The position numbers were made by a program, and so were the translations under genes. 64,000 bases of DNA, from the NCBI RefSeq assembly GCF_003751945.1, contig NZ_RJKL01000001.1, forward strand, positions 806,001 through 870,000, written 5' to 3'. Of the stretch, positions 42,564-51,117 are shown piece after piece. The stretch is from Couchioplanes caeruleus (GTDB taxonomy: Bacteria; Actinomycetota; Actinomycetes; Mycobacteriales; Micromonosporaceae). The notes under the pieces are model-generated. The model saw nothing but the letters and a program-made list of their open reading frames with translations. It was not told the DNA's origin and searched no databases. The first letter of the stretch is position 1, and the number at the start of each line of letters is the position of its first letter.

Positions 42564-43025
42564 ATGCCCCTATCACGCAACCAGCGCCTCGGCCTGGGCG
42601 ACACCGCCCGCGTCGACCACCCCGAACACGGCTTCGAGCACCGCCTCGGCACCGTCACCGACTTCCGCCTCGACAGCTTCACCACCTGGATCCACTGGTA
42701 CCGGCTGCGGTTCCCCACCGGCGACGAGCGCACCTACACCCCCGACAAGATCACCGCGTGTGGCCGCGACGACGACCACGCCGCCCTCATCACCCACCTC
42801 GACGCGGCGTTCCGGTCGCTGGCCGCCGCGTGCCGCATCGGCCACGACTACGGCGACGACGAACTCAGCGCCGAAATCTTCTTCCACACCGCCAGCTTGA
42901 TCGACTCCGCGCGCCTGCGGCTCCGCGTCACCCTCGACCCGGCCCGCCTGGTCGACCTGGGCACCGCCGCCGACCCGGCCGCCGTCGGGTCGGCGGCCCC
43001 GGCTCCGGACGGGGACCGATCGTGA
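42564..43025 (+). CDS. Hypothetical accessory protein
   Basis: 153 aa from ATG after CGGAG. N-terminal small beta domain (LGLGDTARVDHPEHGFEHRLGTVTDFRLD, WIHWYRLRFPTGDERTYTPDKI), of the kind seen in SH3/KOW-like folds that hold nucleic acid or protein. Then a helical C-terminal half (HAALITHLDAAFRSLAAACRIGHDYGDDELS). Overlaps the next gene by GTGA. Function unknown. Confidence 0.55.
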   Translation: MPLSRNQRLGLGDTARVDHPEHGFEHRLGTVTDFRLDSFTTWIHWYRLRFPTGDERTYTPDKITACGRDDDHAALITHLDAAFRSLAAACRIGHDYGDDELSAEIFFHTASLIDSARLRLRVTLDPARLVDLGTAADPAAVGSAAPAPDGDRS

Positions 43026-43393
43026 CGCCCGTCGTCACGCACGCCAAGGCCACCCACCACGGCGGGCCGGTGTGCGGGGCCGACGACGGACCGGCAACCC
43101 GGGTCAGCGAGGACCCGCTGCAGATCACCTGCCCGGACTGCCCGGACCTCGTCTGGATCGAGGAACTGCCCAACGACGCCACCGCGGGAGACCCCCGGAT
43201 CATCGAGGTACTGCGTGAAGCCACGCGCGGACACATGCGCAAGGTCGACGGGCTGATCGTGGACGGCACCACCGCCGCCGCGATCCTGACCGTCTACGAG
43301 GTGATGAAACCGCCGACGCGGGCGAAGTTCCTCGCCCTGGACCTCGACAAGATGACCACCGTGGCGTGGCGCCTGCTGCGCCCGCACCTGTAG
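43022..43393 (+). CDS. Hypothetical protein with C-terminal helical domain
   Basis: 123 aa from GTG (GTGA overlap). N-terminal zinc-ribbon-like half with GGPVCGADDG and ITCPDCPDLVWIE. C-terminal half (DGLIVDGTTAAAILTVYEVMKPPTRAKFLALDLDKMTTVAWRLL) resembles the short helical end of several mycobacterial/actinobacterial element proteins. No function assignable. Confidence 0.55.
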   Translation: MTPVVTHAKATHHGGPVCGADDGPATRVSEDPLQITCPDCPDLVWIEELPNDATAGDPRIIEVLREATRGHMRKVDGLIVDGTTAAAILTVYEVMKPPTRAKFLALDLDKMTTVAWRLLRPHL

Positions 43394-43401
43394 GGCCGGT
43401 C

Positions 43402-43450
43402 GGTGGCCGGCGGGCACGCCCGAGGGCGTGTGGAACCCCCGCCGGCCACC
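43402..43450. terminator. Compound hairpin terminator
   Basis: Outer 13-bp stem GGTGGCCGGCGGG/CCCGCCGGCCACC encloses an inner hairpin CACGCCC-GA-GGGCGTG. It begins 9 bp after the stop at 43393. Confidence 0.7.
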
Positions 43451-43575
43451 TCACCCGCTCCGGACCATCCAGGCCATCGACAGCCGCATTTCCCGGGCGA
43501 GCGTGGCACCGATCCTATGCCGAACACCTCGATGCATCGCCACGGCGACGAGCGGCCTGGGCGGGGTGAGAGAGG

Positions 43576-44226
43576 ATGATCGCCGTGGCGAAACGCAACA
43601 TCGGCGGCCGAGTCGCCCTCGACCGCGACGGGGTGGCCGCGCACACCGGCGCGGCCCGGCCCACGGTCAACCACTGGCACCTGCACCGCGACCGGTTCGG
43701 CTTCCCCGAAGGCTTCACCCACGACGACGGCGAGTGGTTCTGGCTCGACGACATCGAGGCATTCCACGCCGCCCACCAGGCCACGAAGAAGGCCGAGCTG
43801 ACCGAGGTCGACCGCAGCGGCAGCCCGACCGAACTGGTCACCTCCGGCGGCGCGGCGGCCATCCTCCGTTACCGCTCGTACCGCAACCTGCCCGACGAAC
43901 TACTCGACCTCGCGGACGACACTGAGGAGCTGGCCGACGGGCGGGTGCGCCGGTTCTGGTACCGGCGCACCGTGTGGGACTACGCCGACGGGCGGACCGG
44001 TCGGCAGTCCACCGGCCGCACCCCGGGCACCACCACCGGCCCGCGTAAGCCGCATCCGTACGCCGACGACCCGCGCCTGCGGGCCGCCGCCGACCTGCTA
44101 GCCGAGGCGCGTGAGGCCGGGCGGGGCCGGCGCGGCCTCGGGGTCGAGCTGGCCCGCCGCCTCGGCATCCCGCAGCGCACCGCGCAGCGGCTGCTCACCG
44201 TGGCCGAGGGCGGGCAGCCGACCTGA
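43576..44226 (+). CDS. DNA-binding protein with two excisionase/MerR-like helix-turn-helix segments
   Basis: 216 aa from ATG after GAGAGG. Two tandem segments share a pattern: RVALDRDGVAAHTGAARPTVNHWHLHRDRFGFPEG (about 12-46), then ELVTSGGAAAILRYRSYRNLPDELL (about 85-110), each followed by a Trp/Arg strand (WFWLDDIEAF; RRFWYRRTVWDYADG). This is the winged-helix fold of AlpA/excisionase-type proteins. The C-terminal region (AADLLAEAREAGRGRRGLGVELARRLGIPQRTAQRLL) is a third helix-turn-helix. It could act as regulator or directionality factor for the element. Confidence 0.65.
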   Translation: MIAVAKRNIGGRVALDRDGVAAHTGAARPTVNHWHLHRDRFGFPEGFTHDDGEWFWLDDIEAFHAAHQATKKAELTEVDRSGSPTELVTSGGAAAILRYRSYRNLPDELLDLADDTEELADGRVRRFWYRRTVWDYADGRTGRQSTGRTPGTTTGPRKPHPYADDPRLRAAADLLAEAREAGRGRRGLGVELARRLGIPQRTAQRLLTVAEGGQPT

Positions 44227-44240
44227 CCCCGTCGAGCAGC

Positions 44241-44279
44241 GTGGGGCGCCGCCGGCCCCCTCGCCCGGCAGCGCCCCAC
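44241..44279. terminator. Bidirectional terminator between convergent genes
   Basis: GTGGGGCGCCGCCGG and CCGGCAGCGCCCCAC form a 15-position stem with one mismatch and a 9-nt loop. It separates the plus-strand accessory block from the minus-strand Tad-side operon. Confidence 0.8.
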
Positions 44280-44290
44280 GCGCGGGGAGA

Positions 44291-44464
44291 TCAGTCCTCG
44301 TCGTCGGTCTCGGCCGGCGTGGTAGGCACCGGCGACAGCTCCAGCAGGTAGCGCAGCACTCCGTTGATGTCGGTGCCCCGGGTCTTGGCGGTGCGGGCGA
44401 GCACGTCGTAGCTGTCCTGGCTGACCTCGATCTGGTGCCAGCCGGGTCGGGTCTCGGTCGTCAT
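44291..44464 (-). CDS. Small protein, possible ribbon-helix-helix regulator
   Basis: 57 aa from ATG (MTTETRPGWHQIEV) after GGAGGAG; an ATG four codons earlier is inside the ribosome site. Pattern: strand WHQIEVSQD, helix SYDVLARTAKTRGTD, helix INGVLRYLLELSPV, acidic tail. This fits a ribbon-helix-helix DNA-binding protein of the kind found in antitoxins and plasmid copy-control proteins. Last gene of the long minus-strand operon. Confidence 0.55.
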   Translation of the reverse strand: MTTETRPGWHQIEVSQDSYDVLARTAKTRGTDINGVLRYLLELSPVPTTPAETDDED

Positions 44465-44542
44465 CGGCTCCTCCAACGTGGATGGGGTGGGCGTCCCGGT
44501 CGGGGCACCCGCCGTCCATCCATGGCGACCGGCATGAAGGCA

Positions 44543-44968
44543 TCAAGCCGACCGTGGCGGCGCACTGACCGGCGCGGTATCCGAGGGCGGCCCGCATGGC
44601 GCGGGCGTGCGGTAGAGGGCCTCGGTCTCGGCGGCGTCGGCGGACCGCATGAGGGCGGCAGCGAAGGTGCGTGCCTGGGCGGGGTTGAGGTACAGCTGCA
44701 CATCGGTGCCGTCGCCGAGGTGGACCTCGACGTGTGGGCGTTCGATGTCGGCGGGGTCGGTGCCGAGCCAGGCGGGCGGTTTGTTCCAGAAGGCCGGGCG
44801 AACGTGGGCGTCGACCAGGTGGCACGCCTCGTCGTAGACGGCCACCGACGTTGTCGGGCCTCGGTGCAGCAGCGTGCCGGGCGGGTCGGAGTCGCGGCAG
44901 TCCGCGCACCACGGCGGGCAGGAGCCGAGGTGTCGCCGGGCGTCGGGCGTCGCGGGTTGCTCGTCCAT
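44543..44968 (-). CDS. DUF6907-like small protein
   Basis: 141 aa from ATG. GSCPPWCADCRDSD provides a cysteine cluster, followed by strands (TSVAVYDEACHLVDAHVRP, PHVEVHLGDGTDVQLYLNPAQARTFAAAL) and a Pro-rich end. The CPxWC start and the L-x-x-x-A-R-x-F-A-x-A-L helix are typical of small Streptomyces proteins annotated DUF6907. Function unknown; zinc binding likely. Confidence 0.6.
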   Translation of the reverse strand: MDEQPATPDARRHLGSCPPWCADCRDSDPPGTLLHRGPTTSVAVYDEACHLVDAHVRPAFWNKPPAWLGTDPADIERPHVEVHLGDGTDVQLYLNPAQARTFAAALMRSADAAETEALYRTPAPCGPPSDTAPVSAPPRSA

Positions 44969-45013
44969 GGGGTTCCTCGATTCTGGCGAGGGCGGGATGC
45001 GGTCGGAGCGGGG

Positions 45014-45928
45014 TCAGACCGGCAGCTTCGGGCGGGAGCCGTTCACCGATGGCTCCTCGCGGCGCAGGGCAGTGAGCAGCTCGGAGACCCGGTTGTTGCG
45101 GATCGCGGTGCCGTTGCGGCGCAACCGACGGGCGAGGGCGTCGCGGCTGACGGTGCGGCCTTCGCGGGTCAGCTCGTCGCGGGCAGCGCGGGCGGCCGGC
45201 AGCAGCGGCACCAGGTCCGCTGCGAGGTCCGCGCCGTCGTCAGCGTCGTCCTCGTCGTCGGCCTCGGAGGCGCTGTCGTCGTCGGTTGCGTCGTCCTCGT
45301 CGTCCTGGCCGTCCGGGTACTGACCGCGTTCGGCGGCGGACGCCGGATCGGGCGCGGGTATGGCGGGCGGACGGTCGTCGGATACGCCGTCGGTCAGCTC
45401 GGCGTGCGCGGGCCGGACCGGTGGCGCGGTCGCAGGTGTCGCAGCGGCGAGGCCCGGCTCCGGTTCCGGTGTGGCGCTGGCCGCGGTCGTTGTGGCGGGC
45501 GCCCCGGCCCTACCGGGGGCCGGTGCGGCGGGGGTGGTGTCGCGGTGGCGGGCGGACAGCTCGACCAGGGACACCGAGGCGACGACGATGAGGCCGTCGA
45601 CGGACAGTGGGAGCAGGTAGGGCACGGTGCCGGTTTCGCCGTAGCGGGCCACGACTCCGGCCATGTGCCAGTACGAGACCCAGGCGGCGATGCCGGCGAT
45701 GGCGGCGGTAGCCGTGATGCGCAGTACGCCGAGGCTGCGGCGGTACAGCGGGATCCGCGAGACCAGCTCGACCGTGATGAGCAGGGCAAGCGGCGGCCAT
45801 GCCGCGATGGCCTGCGAAACCGGGTGCGGCCTCGCATGGAGGATGTTCGCGGTGACCGAGGCGGCCACCCCGAGGGCGAGGGTGAGGCGCACGGCCCATC
45901 GCAGCCGCCGCAGGCGTGCCTCGCTCAT
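45014..45928 (-). CDS. DUF2637 (SpdB2-like) membrane protein
   Basis: 304 aa, ATG overlapping the LysM-BTAD stop (ATGA). Four membrane helices in the first 130 residues (AVRLTLALGVAASVTANIL, AAWPPLALLITVELVSRI, VLRITATAAIAGIAAWVSYW, LLPLSVDGLIVVASVSLVE), the DUF2637 layout with HARPHPVSQAIAAWPP. A long acidic linker (DGQDDEDDATDDDSASEADD) leads to a helix-turn-helix-like end (REGRTVSRDALARRLRRNGTAIRNNRVSELL). DUF2637 proteins resemble Spd proteins involved in intramycelial spread of plasmids in Streptomyces, which fits a conjugative element. Confidence 0.82.
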   Translation of the reverse strand: MSEARLRRLRWAVRLTLALGVAASVTANILHARPHPVSQAIAAWPPLALLITVELVSRIPLYRRSLGVLRITATAAIAGIAAWVSYWHMAGVVARYGETGTVPYLLPLSVDGLIVVASVSLVELSARHRDTTPAAPAPGRAGAPATTTAASATPEPEPGLAAATPATAPPVRPAHAELTDGVSDDRPPAIPAPDPASAAERGQYPDGQDDEDDATDDDSASEADDEDDADDGADLAADLVPLLPAARAARDELTREGRTVSRDALARRLRRNGTAIRNNRVSELLTALRREEPSVNGSRPKLPV

Positions 45929-48846
45929 CCGCGCACCCCGCTCGCGGTCGCGGGTCGGAGCTGGCGTTCGGCGACGCGGCGGGTGGCCTGCGACGGTTCG
46001 GCGTCACCCAACTCGGCGAGGCGTTCCTCGAGCCGGCGCAGGGTGCGGCGGACCGCGTCCGGGCGGTTCTGGCGGCCGTGGATTCGCATGATGCGCTGGT
46101 ACAGCTCCTCGTTGACCGGGTCGAACTCCAGGGCGCGTTCGAGGGCGGCGACGGCCTGGTCGGGGTGGTCGGCCTCGGTGATCTCGGCCATGCGGGCATA
46201 CACGGAGAGGATCTGGTGCCGGTAGGTGGTGGCGTGGTCGGTGATCCAGGTCTGGTCGGCGCCGTCGGCGAAGTCCCCGCCGTACAGCTCGACCGCCTCC
46301 CGCAGCAGGGCGAGGGCCTGGGTGTCGTCGTCGGCGGTGTTCGCGGCCTCGATGGTGGTGAGCATCTGCCACAGGTCGACGGCGATCAGCTCCAGGTCGA
46401 GGCGGTAGCGGCCGGTGGCGCCGTCGTAGATGACGAACATGGCCTCGGGGTTGCCGGTCGCCGTGCGCAGGACCCGGCGGGTGGTGCTGACGTCGGTGCG
46501 GATCCGCTTGCCGGCGGTGGCGAGGTGGACCTCGGGGTGCAGGTCGGCGGCGAGCTGGTCGAGGGTCCGCCCGCCCGGGTGTACGGCCAGGGAGGCGAGG
46601 ACGAAGTAGGAGCCGCTGCGCATCCCGCTCGTCACCGGCCCCGCGTCGGTCTCGGCCACCAGCGGGCCGAGGACCCTTAGCCGCACCAGGGCCGGCGCGT
46701 CGCTGGCCTGAGCCGGAACCGGCTCGGCCGGGGCCTCGACCGGGGCCGCGGCGTTGCTGCTCGGGGCGGGGTCGAGTTCGACGTCGTAGCCGGCCTCGGG
46801 CCGTGCGGTGGCGTCGGTCAGCATGGCCAGCACGGCGGCGAGATCATCGGCTGCGAGGGTGGACAGCCGCGCCACCCGGGCCGCCTCGTCGCCGCCGGTG
46901 GTGGTGGTGGTGGTGCCGTCGGCGGCGACCTCGACGCTCGGAATGCCGTCGAGCGGGCCGAGTACGACCGGGTGCAGGTCCAGCGCGGCGCGGTGCGCGC
47001 CGACGGCGAGCAGCCGGGCAGCGTGCCGCGCCGTCGCCTCGATGAGCAGCACGTACGGCGGCTGCATTTCCGCGTGGTCGGTGCGGGCGTTCAGCGCGGC
47101 GACGGTGTCGAGATCGAACGTGTCGAGGACTCGCCGGCGGACGATCATCTCCTCCTCGGCGTGGGTGACGGCCGCGGCGACGTCGGAGAGCACGACGAGG
47201 CGTTCACCGTCGAAGCTGGTGCCGTCCGGATCGAGGCCGACCAGCGGCGCCCCGTCGGGCAGCAGCCGAGCGGCGATCTCCACGGTGGTGACCACCACCG
47301 GCCGCTTCTCCACCGGCGCCGTCGTCCCGGTCGCCAGGGCGGCAGCGAGGATTGCGCGGGCGGCCGGCTCGGCGCCGGCCCCGGTCAGGGCGACGCCGGG
47401 GCCAGGAAGGTCGAACAGGCTGACCTCGCCTCCATCGACATCGACGCCGATCGGAGCGGACACGGCCGGGACCGGCGGCCGGTGCGACTCGTCGTCCTCG
47501 GTGCCCAGGCGGGCGGTGCCGACCGCGTCAACCCGGGCCAGCGGCTCCGGTACCGGGGCGGGCTGCGCCTCGACGCTGGCGCGGATCGGGAACGCCAGGC
47601 GGGCGCGGCGGCGCCGCTGCAGGCGCAGCAGCGACGCCACGGTGGCGATGAGGGCTGCCAGGCCGAGGCTGACCCAGCCCTGCGACGGCAGGCTGATCCC
47701 GGCCTCGTCGTGCGCGCCGACCGCCTCCCTGTCACTGCCGTCGTCGGGGGCCTCGGCGGACGGCGTGCCGCTGTCAGCGGGTGTCGCGCTGGCCGACGCT
47801 CCGGTGGCCGGAGCGGCGTTGCTCGGCGCGGTGGTGGTCGCCGACGGCGCCGGGGTGGCCGGGCCGGGCGTGGCGTCGCCCGGAGTCGGCTCGGCCGCGC
47901 CCGTGCCGCCGGGCGCGGGATTGGCGGGCGCGGGGTCGCCCGTTGCCGGGCCGGCGTCGTTGGGGGCCGGGTCGGCGGGCGCGGGGGCGGCCGGGGCCGG
48001 GTCGGTGTCGTGGGCGGGCAGGGCGAGGACCCACCCGATGTGGATCTCGTCTGGGTCGGTCAACGAGTAGCCGTTGGCCTGCTCGTGGCCTCGGTTGAGG
48101 GTGTAGATCTCCCGCCACCGGTGCGGGTCGCCGAGCTTCGCCTCGGCCAGGTCCCACAGGTTGTCCCCGGCCCGGACGTGGTGGACTCCGCCGGGGGCGT
48201 CGCGTGCCCACGCCGGGACGTCGAGGTTGCGGTCGGCGAGGGCCTGGGCCGCTGCGGAGGTCCGGGTGTACGCGGAGGTGACGGCGTCGCCGGTGGCCAG
48301 GGACTTCACCCAGGCGTGATCGACCACCGCCGGGGCGACGGTCGGGGCTGCCTGGACGACCGCGACGGCTGGGCGGCGCGCGGCGGCATCGGCCGCAGCG
48401 GCGGCGCTCGCACCGGGACTGGTGAGGGCGCGGGCGGCGTCGAACAGGACCGCGCCCGCGATGGCGCCGACCAGCACGGCGGCCACCCACCGGATCGGGC
48501 CGCGCCCGGTGACCGGCGGGCGGGGGCGGCCGTGGCGGGCGGCGGCAGCGTGCGCGCTGGCCTCGATGACCTCGACGATGACGTGCCGGACGAAGGTCAG
48601 CCACAGCGCCCAGCCGATCGTGGCGAGGAGGCCGAGGATCATCTGGTCCGACCAGGGGCTCGTCACCGCACCGATTACCTCGGCGACGCCGGGAAGGTGG
48701 GCGGCCTGGGGCCAGCCGATCCAGCTCAGCGGCCAGCTGGCCGAGGCGGTCAGCAGCCACGGCACCCCGGCGACGAAGCCGGCCAGGGCGGCGAGGGCGG
48801 CCACGGCCCGCAGCAGCCGGCCGGCGGTGGCGAGGGTGCGCACCAT
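45925..48846 (-). CDS. Large membrane protein with LysM and C-terminal BTAD domains
   Basis: 973 aa from ATG (MVRTLATAGRLLRA), 7 nt after AAGGAGAG. Three N-terminal membrane helices (about 10-30, 60-80, 118-140), an exported part with LysM (GGVHHVRAGDNLWDLAEAKLGDPHRWREIYTLN, about 225-275), then a Pro/Ala-rich region. One more helix (WVSLGLAALIATVASLL, about 395) precedes a cytosolic region ending in a winged helix (LRVLGPLVAETDAGPVTSGM) and BTAD repeats (DLELIAVDLWQMLTTIEAA to ELYQRIMRIHGRQNRPDA). It may bind peptidoglycan outside and control or scaffold inside. Lies at the end of the Tad operon. Confidence 0.82.
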   Translation of the reverse strand: MVRTLATAGRLLRAVAALAALAGFVAGVPWLLTASASWPLSWIGWPQAAHLPGVAEVIGAVTSPWSDQMILGLLATIGWALWLTFVRHVIVEVIEASAHAAAARHGRPRPPVTGRGPIRWVAAVLVGAIAGAVLFDAARALTSPGASAAAAADAAARRPAVAVVQAAPTVAPAVVDHAWVKSLATGDAVTSAYTRTSAAAQALADRNLDVPAWARDAPGGVHHVRAGDNLWDLAEAKLGDPHRWREIYTLNRGHEQANGYSLTDPDEIHIGWVLALPAHDTDPAPAAPAPADPAPNDAGPATGDPAPANPAPGGTGAAEPTPGDATPGPATPAPSATTTAPSNAAPATGASASATPADSGTPSAEAPDDGSDREAVGAHDEAGISLPSQGWVSLGLAALIATVASLLRLQRRRRARLAFPIRASVEAQPAPVPEPLARVDAVGTARLGTEDDESHRPPVPAVSAPIGVDVDGGEVSLFDLPGPGVALTGAGAEPAARAILAAALATGTTAPVEKRPVVVTTVEIAARLLPDGAPLVGLDPDGTSFDGERLVVLSDVAAAVTHAEEEMIVRRRVLDTFDLDTVAALNARTDHAEMQPPYVLLIEATARHAARLLAVGAHRAALDLHPVVLGPLDGIPSVEVAADGTTTTTTGGDEAARVARLSTLAADDLAAVLAMLTDATARPEAGYDVELDPAPSSNAAAPVEAPAEPVPAQASDAPALVRLRVLGPLVAETDAGPVTSGMRSGSYFVLASLAVHPGGRTLDQLAADLHPEVHLATAGKRIRTDVSTTRRVLRTATGNPEAMFVIYDGATGRYRLDLELIAVDLWQMLTTIEAANTADDDTQALALLREAVELYGGDFADGADQTWITDHATTYRHQILSVYARMAEITEADHPDQAVAALERALEFDPVNEELYQRIMRIHGRQNRPDAVRRTLRRLEERLAELGDAEPSQATRRVAERQLRPATASGVRG

Positions 48847-48878
48847 GCTCAGACTCTCCTTACCGGTTGGGGATGAGG

Positions 48879-49337
48879 TCACGTGTTGGGGCCGGTCACG
48901 CCCTGCACAGCGGTCGCGGTGGCCGAGGCGGACACGCTCAGGGTCCGCACACCGACGATCTGCAGTAGCTGCGTGCGGCTGGTCCGGCGGATGTTGACCG
49001 TGACGGTGGTGGCCGTGGCGGAGGCGTCGCCCTGCACTCCGGCCGAGGCCAGCCACGCCTGCGCGGCGGAGGCGGCGCCGGCCGGGTCGAGCTGGGCGAC
49101 GCCGCGGGTGCGGTAGGCGTTGAGGTCGAGCTGCTGCGCCCCGGCGCGGGCGGCGGACTGCGCGATGTCCAGGGCCTGCACCTTCGCCGACAGGGCCAGG
49201 CCGGCGTCGAGCACGAGTCCGGCCACCGCGACCATGACGACGCTGAGCAGCACCGCGAACGGCGTCACCTCCCCGGCATCGGCTCGGCCGGTACGGTGAC
49301 GCAACCACCGGCCCACGGCACGGATACGCGACCTCAT
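48879..49337 (-). CDS. TadG-like pilus assembly protein (minor pseudopilin)
   Basis: 152 aa from ATG overlapping the upstream TadE-like stop by 4 nt. A single N-terminal hydrophobic helix after ADAGEVTPF (AVLLSVVMVAVAGLVLDAGLAL), with KVQALDIAQSAARAGAQQLD typical of the TadG/putative Flp pilus-assembly N-terminal region. Then a beta-rich domain (TATTVTVNIRRTSRTQLLQIVG). The Glu at +5 of a prepilin site is absent, so processing by the prepilin peptidase is doubtful. Confidence 0.78.
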   Translation of the reverse strand: MRSRIRAVGRWLRHRTGRADAGEVTPFAVLLSVVMVAVAGLVLDAGLALSAKVQALDIAQSAARAGAQQLDLNAYRTRGVAQLDPAGAASAAQAWLASAGVQGDASATATTVTVNIRRTSRTQLLQIVGVRTLSVSASATATAVQGVTGPNT

Positions 49338-49792
49338 GGGGCCACCCCTCTCCACTGGTCAACGGGCGATGTCGCGGTCGACTCCACGACCCGGCTGCCT
49401 GGCACGCCGAGCAGAACGAGATCCGCCAGCAGGACCCGGCACGAGACAGTGACCGTGACCGCCCCACCGGGGCGCAGCCCGCCCGTGTGGACGCTCACGG
49501 TGGTCTGCTGGCAGGTGACACCTCGGGCGGCGAGGGTGTCGCGGGCGGTGCGTTCGGCGCCCGCGACAGCGGCGGCCTGGCTGCGGGCGATCGATCCCGA
49601 CCGGGCGCCGCTGCTCGCGGCGGCGTCCACGTCGATCTGCGCCGCCGCCAGCCGACCGCAGAGCACCACGAGTAGCAGAAACATGATCAAAAGTGGGGTG
49701 AGCAGCGCCATCTCGGCGGTGCTCGCCCCGGCATCCGGGGTGCGGGTCAGTGCCCGCCACCGGGCGGCGAGGCCCGCGCGTAGCTGGGTCAT
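49334..49792 (-). CDS. TadE-like minor pilin 2
   Basis: 152 aa from ATG (MTQLRAGLAARW), 7 nt after GGAGG. The prepilin-type site is DAG-ASTAE followed by the hydrophobic helix MALLTPLLIMFLLLVVLCG; Glu at +5 is present. Then AAQIDVDAAASSGARSGS, a typical TadE start of the periplasmic helix, and a disulfide-capable domain (GVTCQQTTVSV, VTVSCRVLL). Minor pseudopilin of the Tad pilus, likely processed by the peptidase encoded at 58711. Confidence 0.82.
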   Translation of the reverse strand: MTQLRAGLAARWRALTRTPDAGASTAEMALLTPLLIMFLLLVVLCGRLAAAQIDVDAAASSGARSGSIARSQAAAVAGAERTARDTLAARGVTCQQTTVSVHTGGLRPGGAVTVTVSCRVLLADLVLLGVPGSRVVESTATSPVDQWRGVAP

Positions 49793-49836
49793 GCCAGCAC
49801 CTCCGTTCTGGGCGGTAGCGGGATGGCGGATGTGGG

Positions 49837-50148
49837 TCATCCGAGGGACGAGAGAACGAACACCAGCAGCGCGCCCGCGCCGAGGCACGCGATCAGCACC
49901 GTGACGAGGACTGCCACCCCGAACGGCGCGGCGGCGGGTGCCGCGTGCGCGTCGGCGACGTCGAACAGGGCGCGCAGGAACTCGGGGTCCTCGGCCAGCA
50001 GCGCCCGGTACTCCTCGCCGTGGACCGGGTCATCGACGTCGGCTCTCAGCGACGCCACGTAGGCGGCGAACCGGGCGTCCGCCTCCGGGTCGATGGGCTG
50101 CGTCCCGGTGCTCGGCGGGACCGCCGACGGATCGGCATCGGAGATCAT
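49837..50148 (-). CDS. Small tail-anchored protein in the Tad operon
   Basis: 103 aa from ATG overlapping the preceding TadE-like stop (ATGA). Acidic N-terminal part (DPEADARFAAYVASLRADVDDPVHGEEYRALLAEDPEFLRALFDVADAH), then a single C-terminal membrane helix (FGVAVLVTVLIACLGAGALLVFVL). Not a known Tad component by sequence. Position between two TadE-like genes suggests a structural or assembly role. Confidence 0.6.
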   Translation of the reverse strand: MISDADPSAVPPSTGTQPIDPEADARFAAYVASLRADVDDPVHGEEYRALLAEDPEFLRALFDVADAHAAPAAAPFGVAVLVTVLIACLGAGALLVFVLSSLG

Positions 50149-50630
50149 GCTGCGCCTCCCGGGTCGGTCCACCTCTCGACCGGCCGCACCACCACGGCGG
50201 TGACCCGCCACGAGATGCCCGGCACGACGGTGGCCGCCGTCCCATGGATCTCCACCCGGACCTCGGTGGCGGTCCGGGTGACCGACACCTGGGGGTTCTT
50301 CAGCACCCCGTCACCGATCGCGGCGAGGGTGTCCGCGCCGGCACCCTGCCCGGCCCCGGCGCTGGACTGGTAGCCGGCGGCCGTGCTCGCCGCCCGAGTC
50401 GCGGCGGCCTGGGCGACGTGGGTGGCGTGCATCCACACTCCGGCCTGGATGACGAACATGACGATGAGCAGCAGCAGCGGCATGGCGATGACCAGCTCGG
50501 CCGTGGCGCCGCCCGCGTCGGGGCGGGCGGCCACGCGCCGCCATCGGGCACGCAACCGCCCGGCCGTGCCGCGCGCCGGGGAGGAGGGTCGCGCGGCACG
50601 GCGGTCTCGGGAGATGGTCACCGGGGGCAT
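50145..50630 (-). CDS. TadE-like minor pilin 1
   Basis: 161 aa from ATG (MPPVTISRDRR) after GAGGACT; the frame is open upstream but there it only covers the Flp gene antisense of coding sense. Basic N-terminus, then the processing site PDAG-GATAE and helix LVIAMPLLLLIVMFVIQAGVWMHA. HVAQAAATRAASTAAGYQSSAG is the periplasmic helix, followed by a beta part (TRTATEVRVEIHGTAATVVPGISW). Minor pseudopilin of the Tad pilus. Confidence 0.82.
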   Translation of the reverse strand: MPPVTISRDRRAARPSSPARGTAGRLRARWRRVAARPDAGGATAELVIAMPLLLLIVMFVIQAGVWMHATHVAQAAATRAASTAAGYQSSAGAGQGAGADTLAAIGDGVLKNPQVSVTRTATEVRVEIHGTAATVVPGISWRVTAVVVRPVERWTDPGGAA

Positions 50631-50638
50631 GGCAGTCC

Positions 50639-50830
50639 TCAGCCGAGGTTGATGCTGTTGGCCTTGCCGGTCACCTTCGTGGCGATGATGGCGATGACCG
50701 CGATGGCCAGCACCACCAGCAGCGCCGTCACGAGGACGGCCTCGGTGGAGTAGCCGCCGTCCTTGGTGTCGCGCACCGCCTTCCAGCGGTGGCGGATTTC
50801 GGCGGTCAGGTAGCTCAGCAGTGCGGGCAT
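50639..50830 (-). CDS. flp: Flp-type major pilin
   Basis: 63 aa from ATG after GAAGGAGG. Leader MPALLSYLTAEIRHRWKAVRDTKDG, cleavage before GYSTE (Glu at +5), then one hydrophobic helix (AVLVTALLVVLAIAVIAIIATKV) and a short polar tail GKANSINLG. This is the size and layout of Flp pilins, the polymer subunit of Tad pili. Processing would need the A24 peptidase at 58711. Confidence 0.85.
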   Translation of the reverse strand: MPALLSYLTAEIRHRWKAVRDTKDGGYSTEAVLVTALLVVLAIAVIAIIATKVTGKANSINLG

Positions 50831-51117
50831 GGTTTCCTCCTTCGAAGGCGGGCGAGCACGGAACGGTGCGGGCAGGTACCGGGGCTGGCTGCATCGGGAC
50901 TGGTCAACAACGAGCGGACGTGGCGGCGACTGGTGCTGGTGCCGGGAACGGCGGTGAGGTACCAGACGAGCCGCTGGTCGCTCACCATGCGGGGCCGGTT
51001 CGGCGTTGGTCAGGGGCGGGCGTGTTCGTAGTGGTGGACGAGACGATCAGCTCCTTCGCGGGCTAGGCGGTCGGTATGTGGGGCGTGGCCGCCGTGGCGG
51101 CGGCCGGTGGTTGGTGG
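50831..51117. other. Gap between the TadC-side and Flp-side genes
   Basis: 287 bp with no supported gene. It probably holds a promoter for the highly expressed Flp gene. Short GC-rich repeats (CGGCGGCGG) only. Confidence 0.4.
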
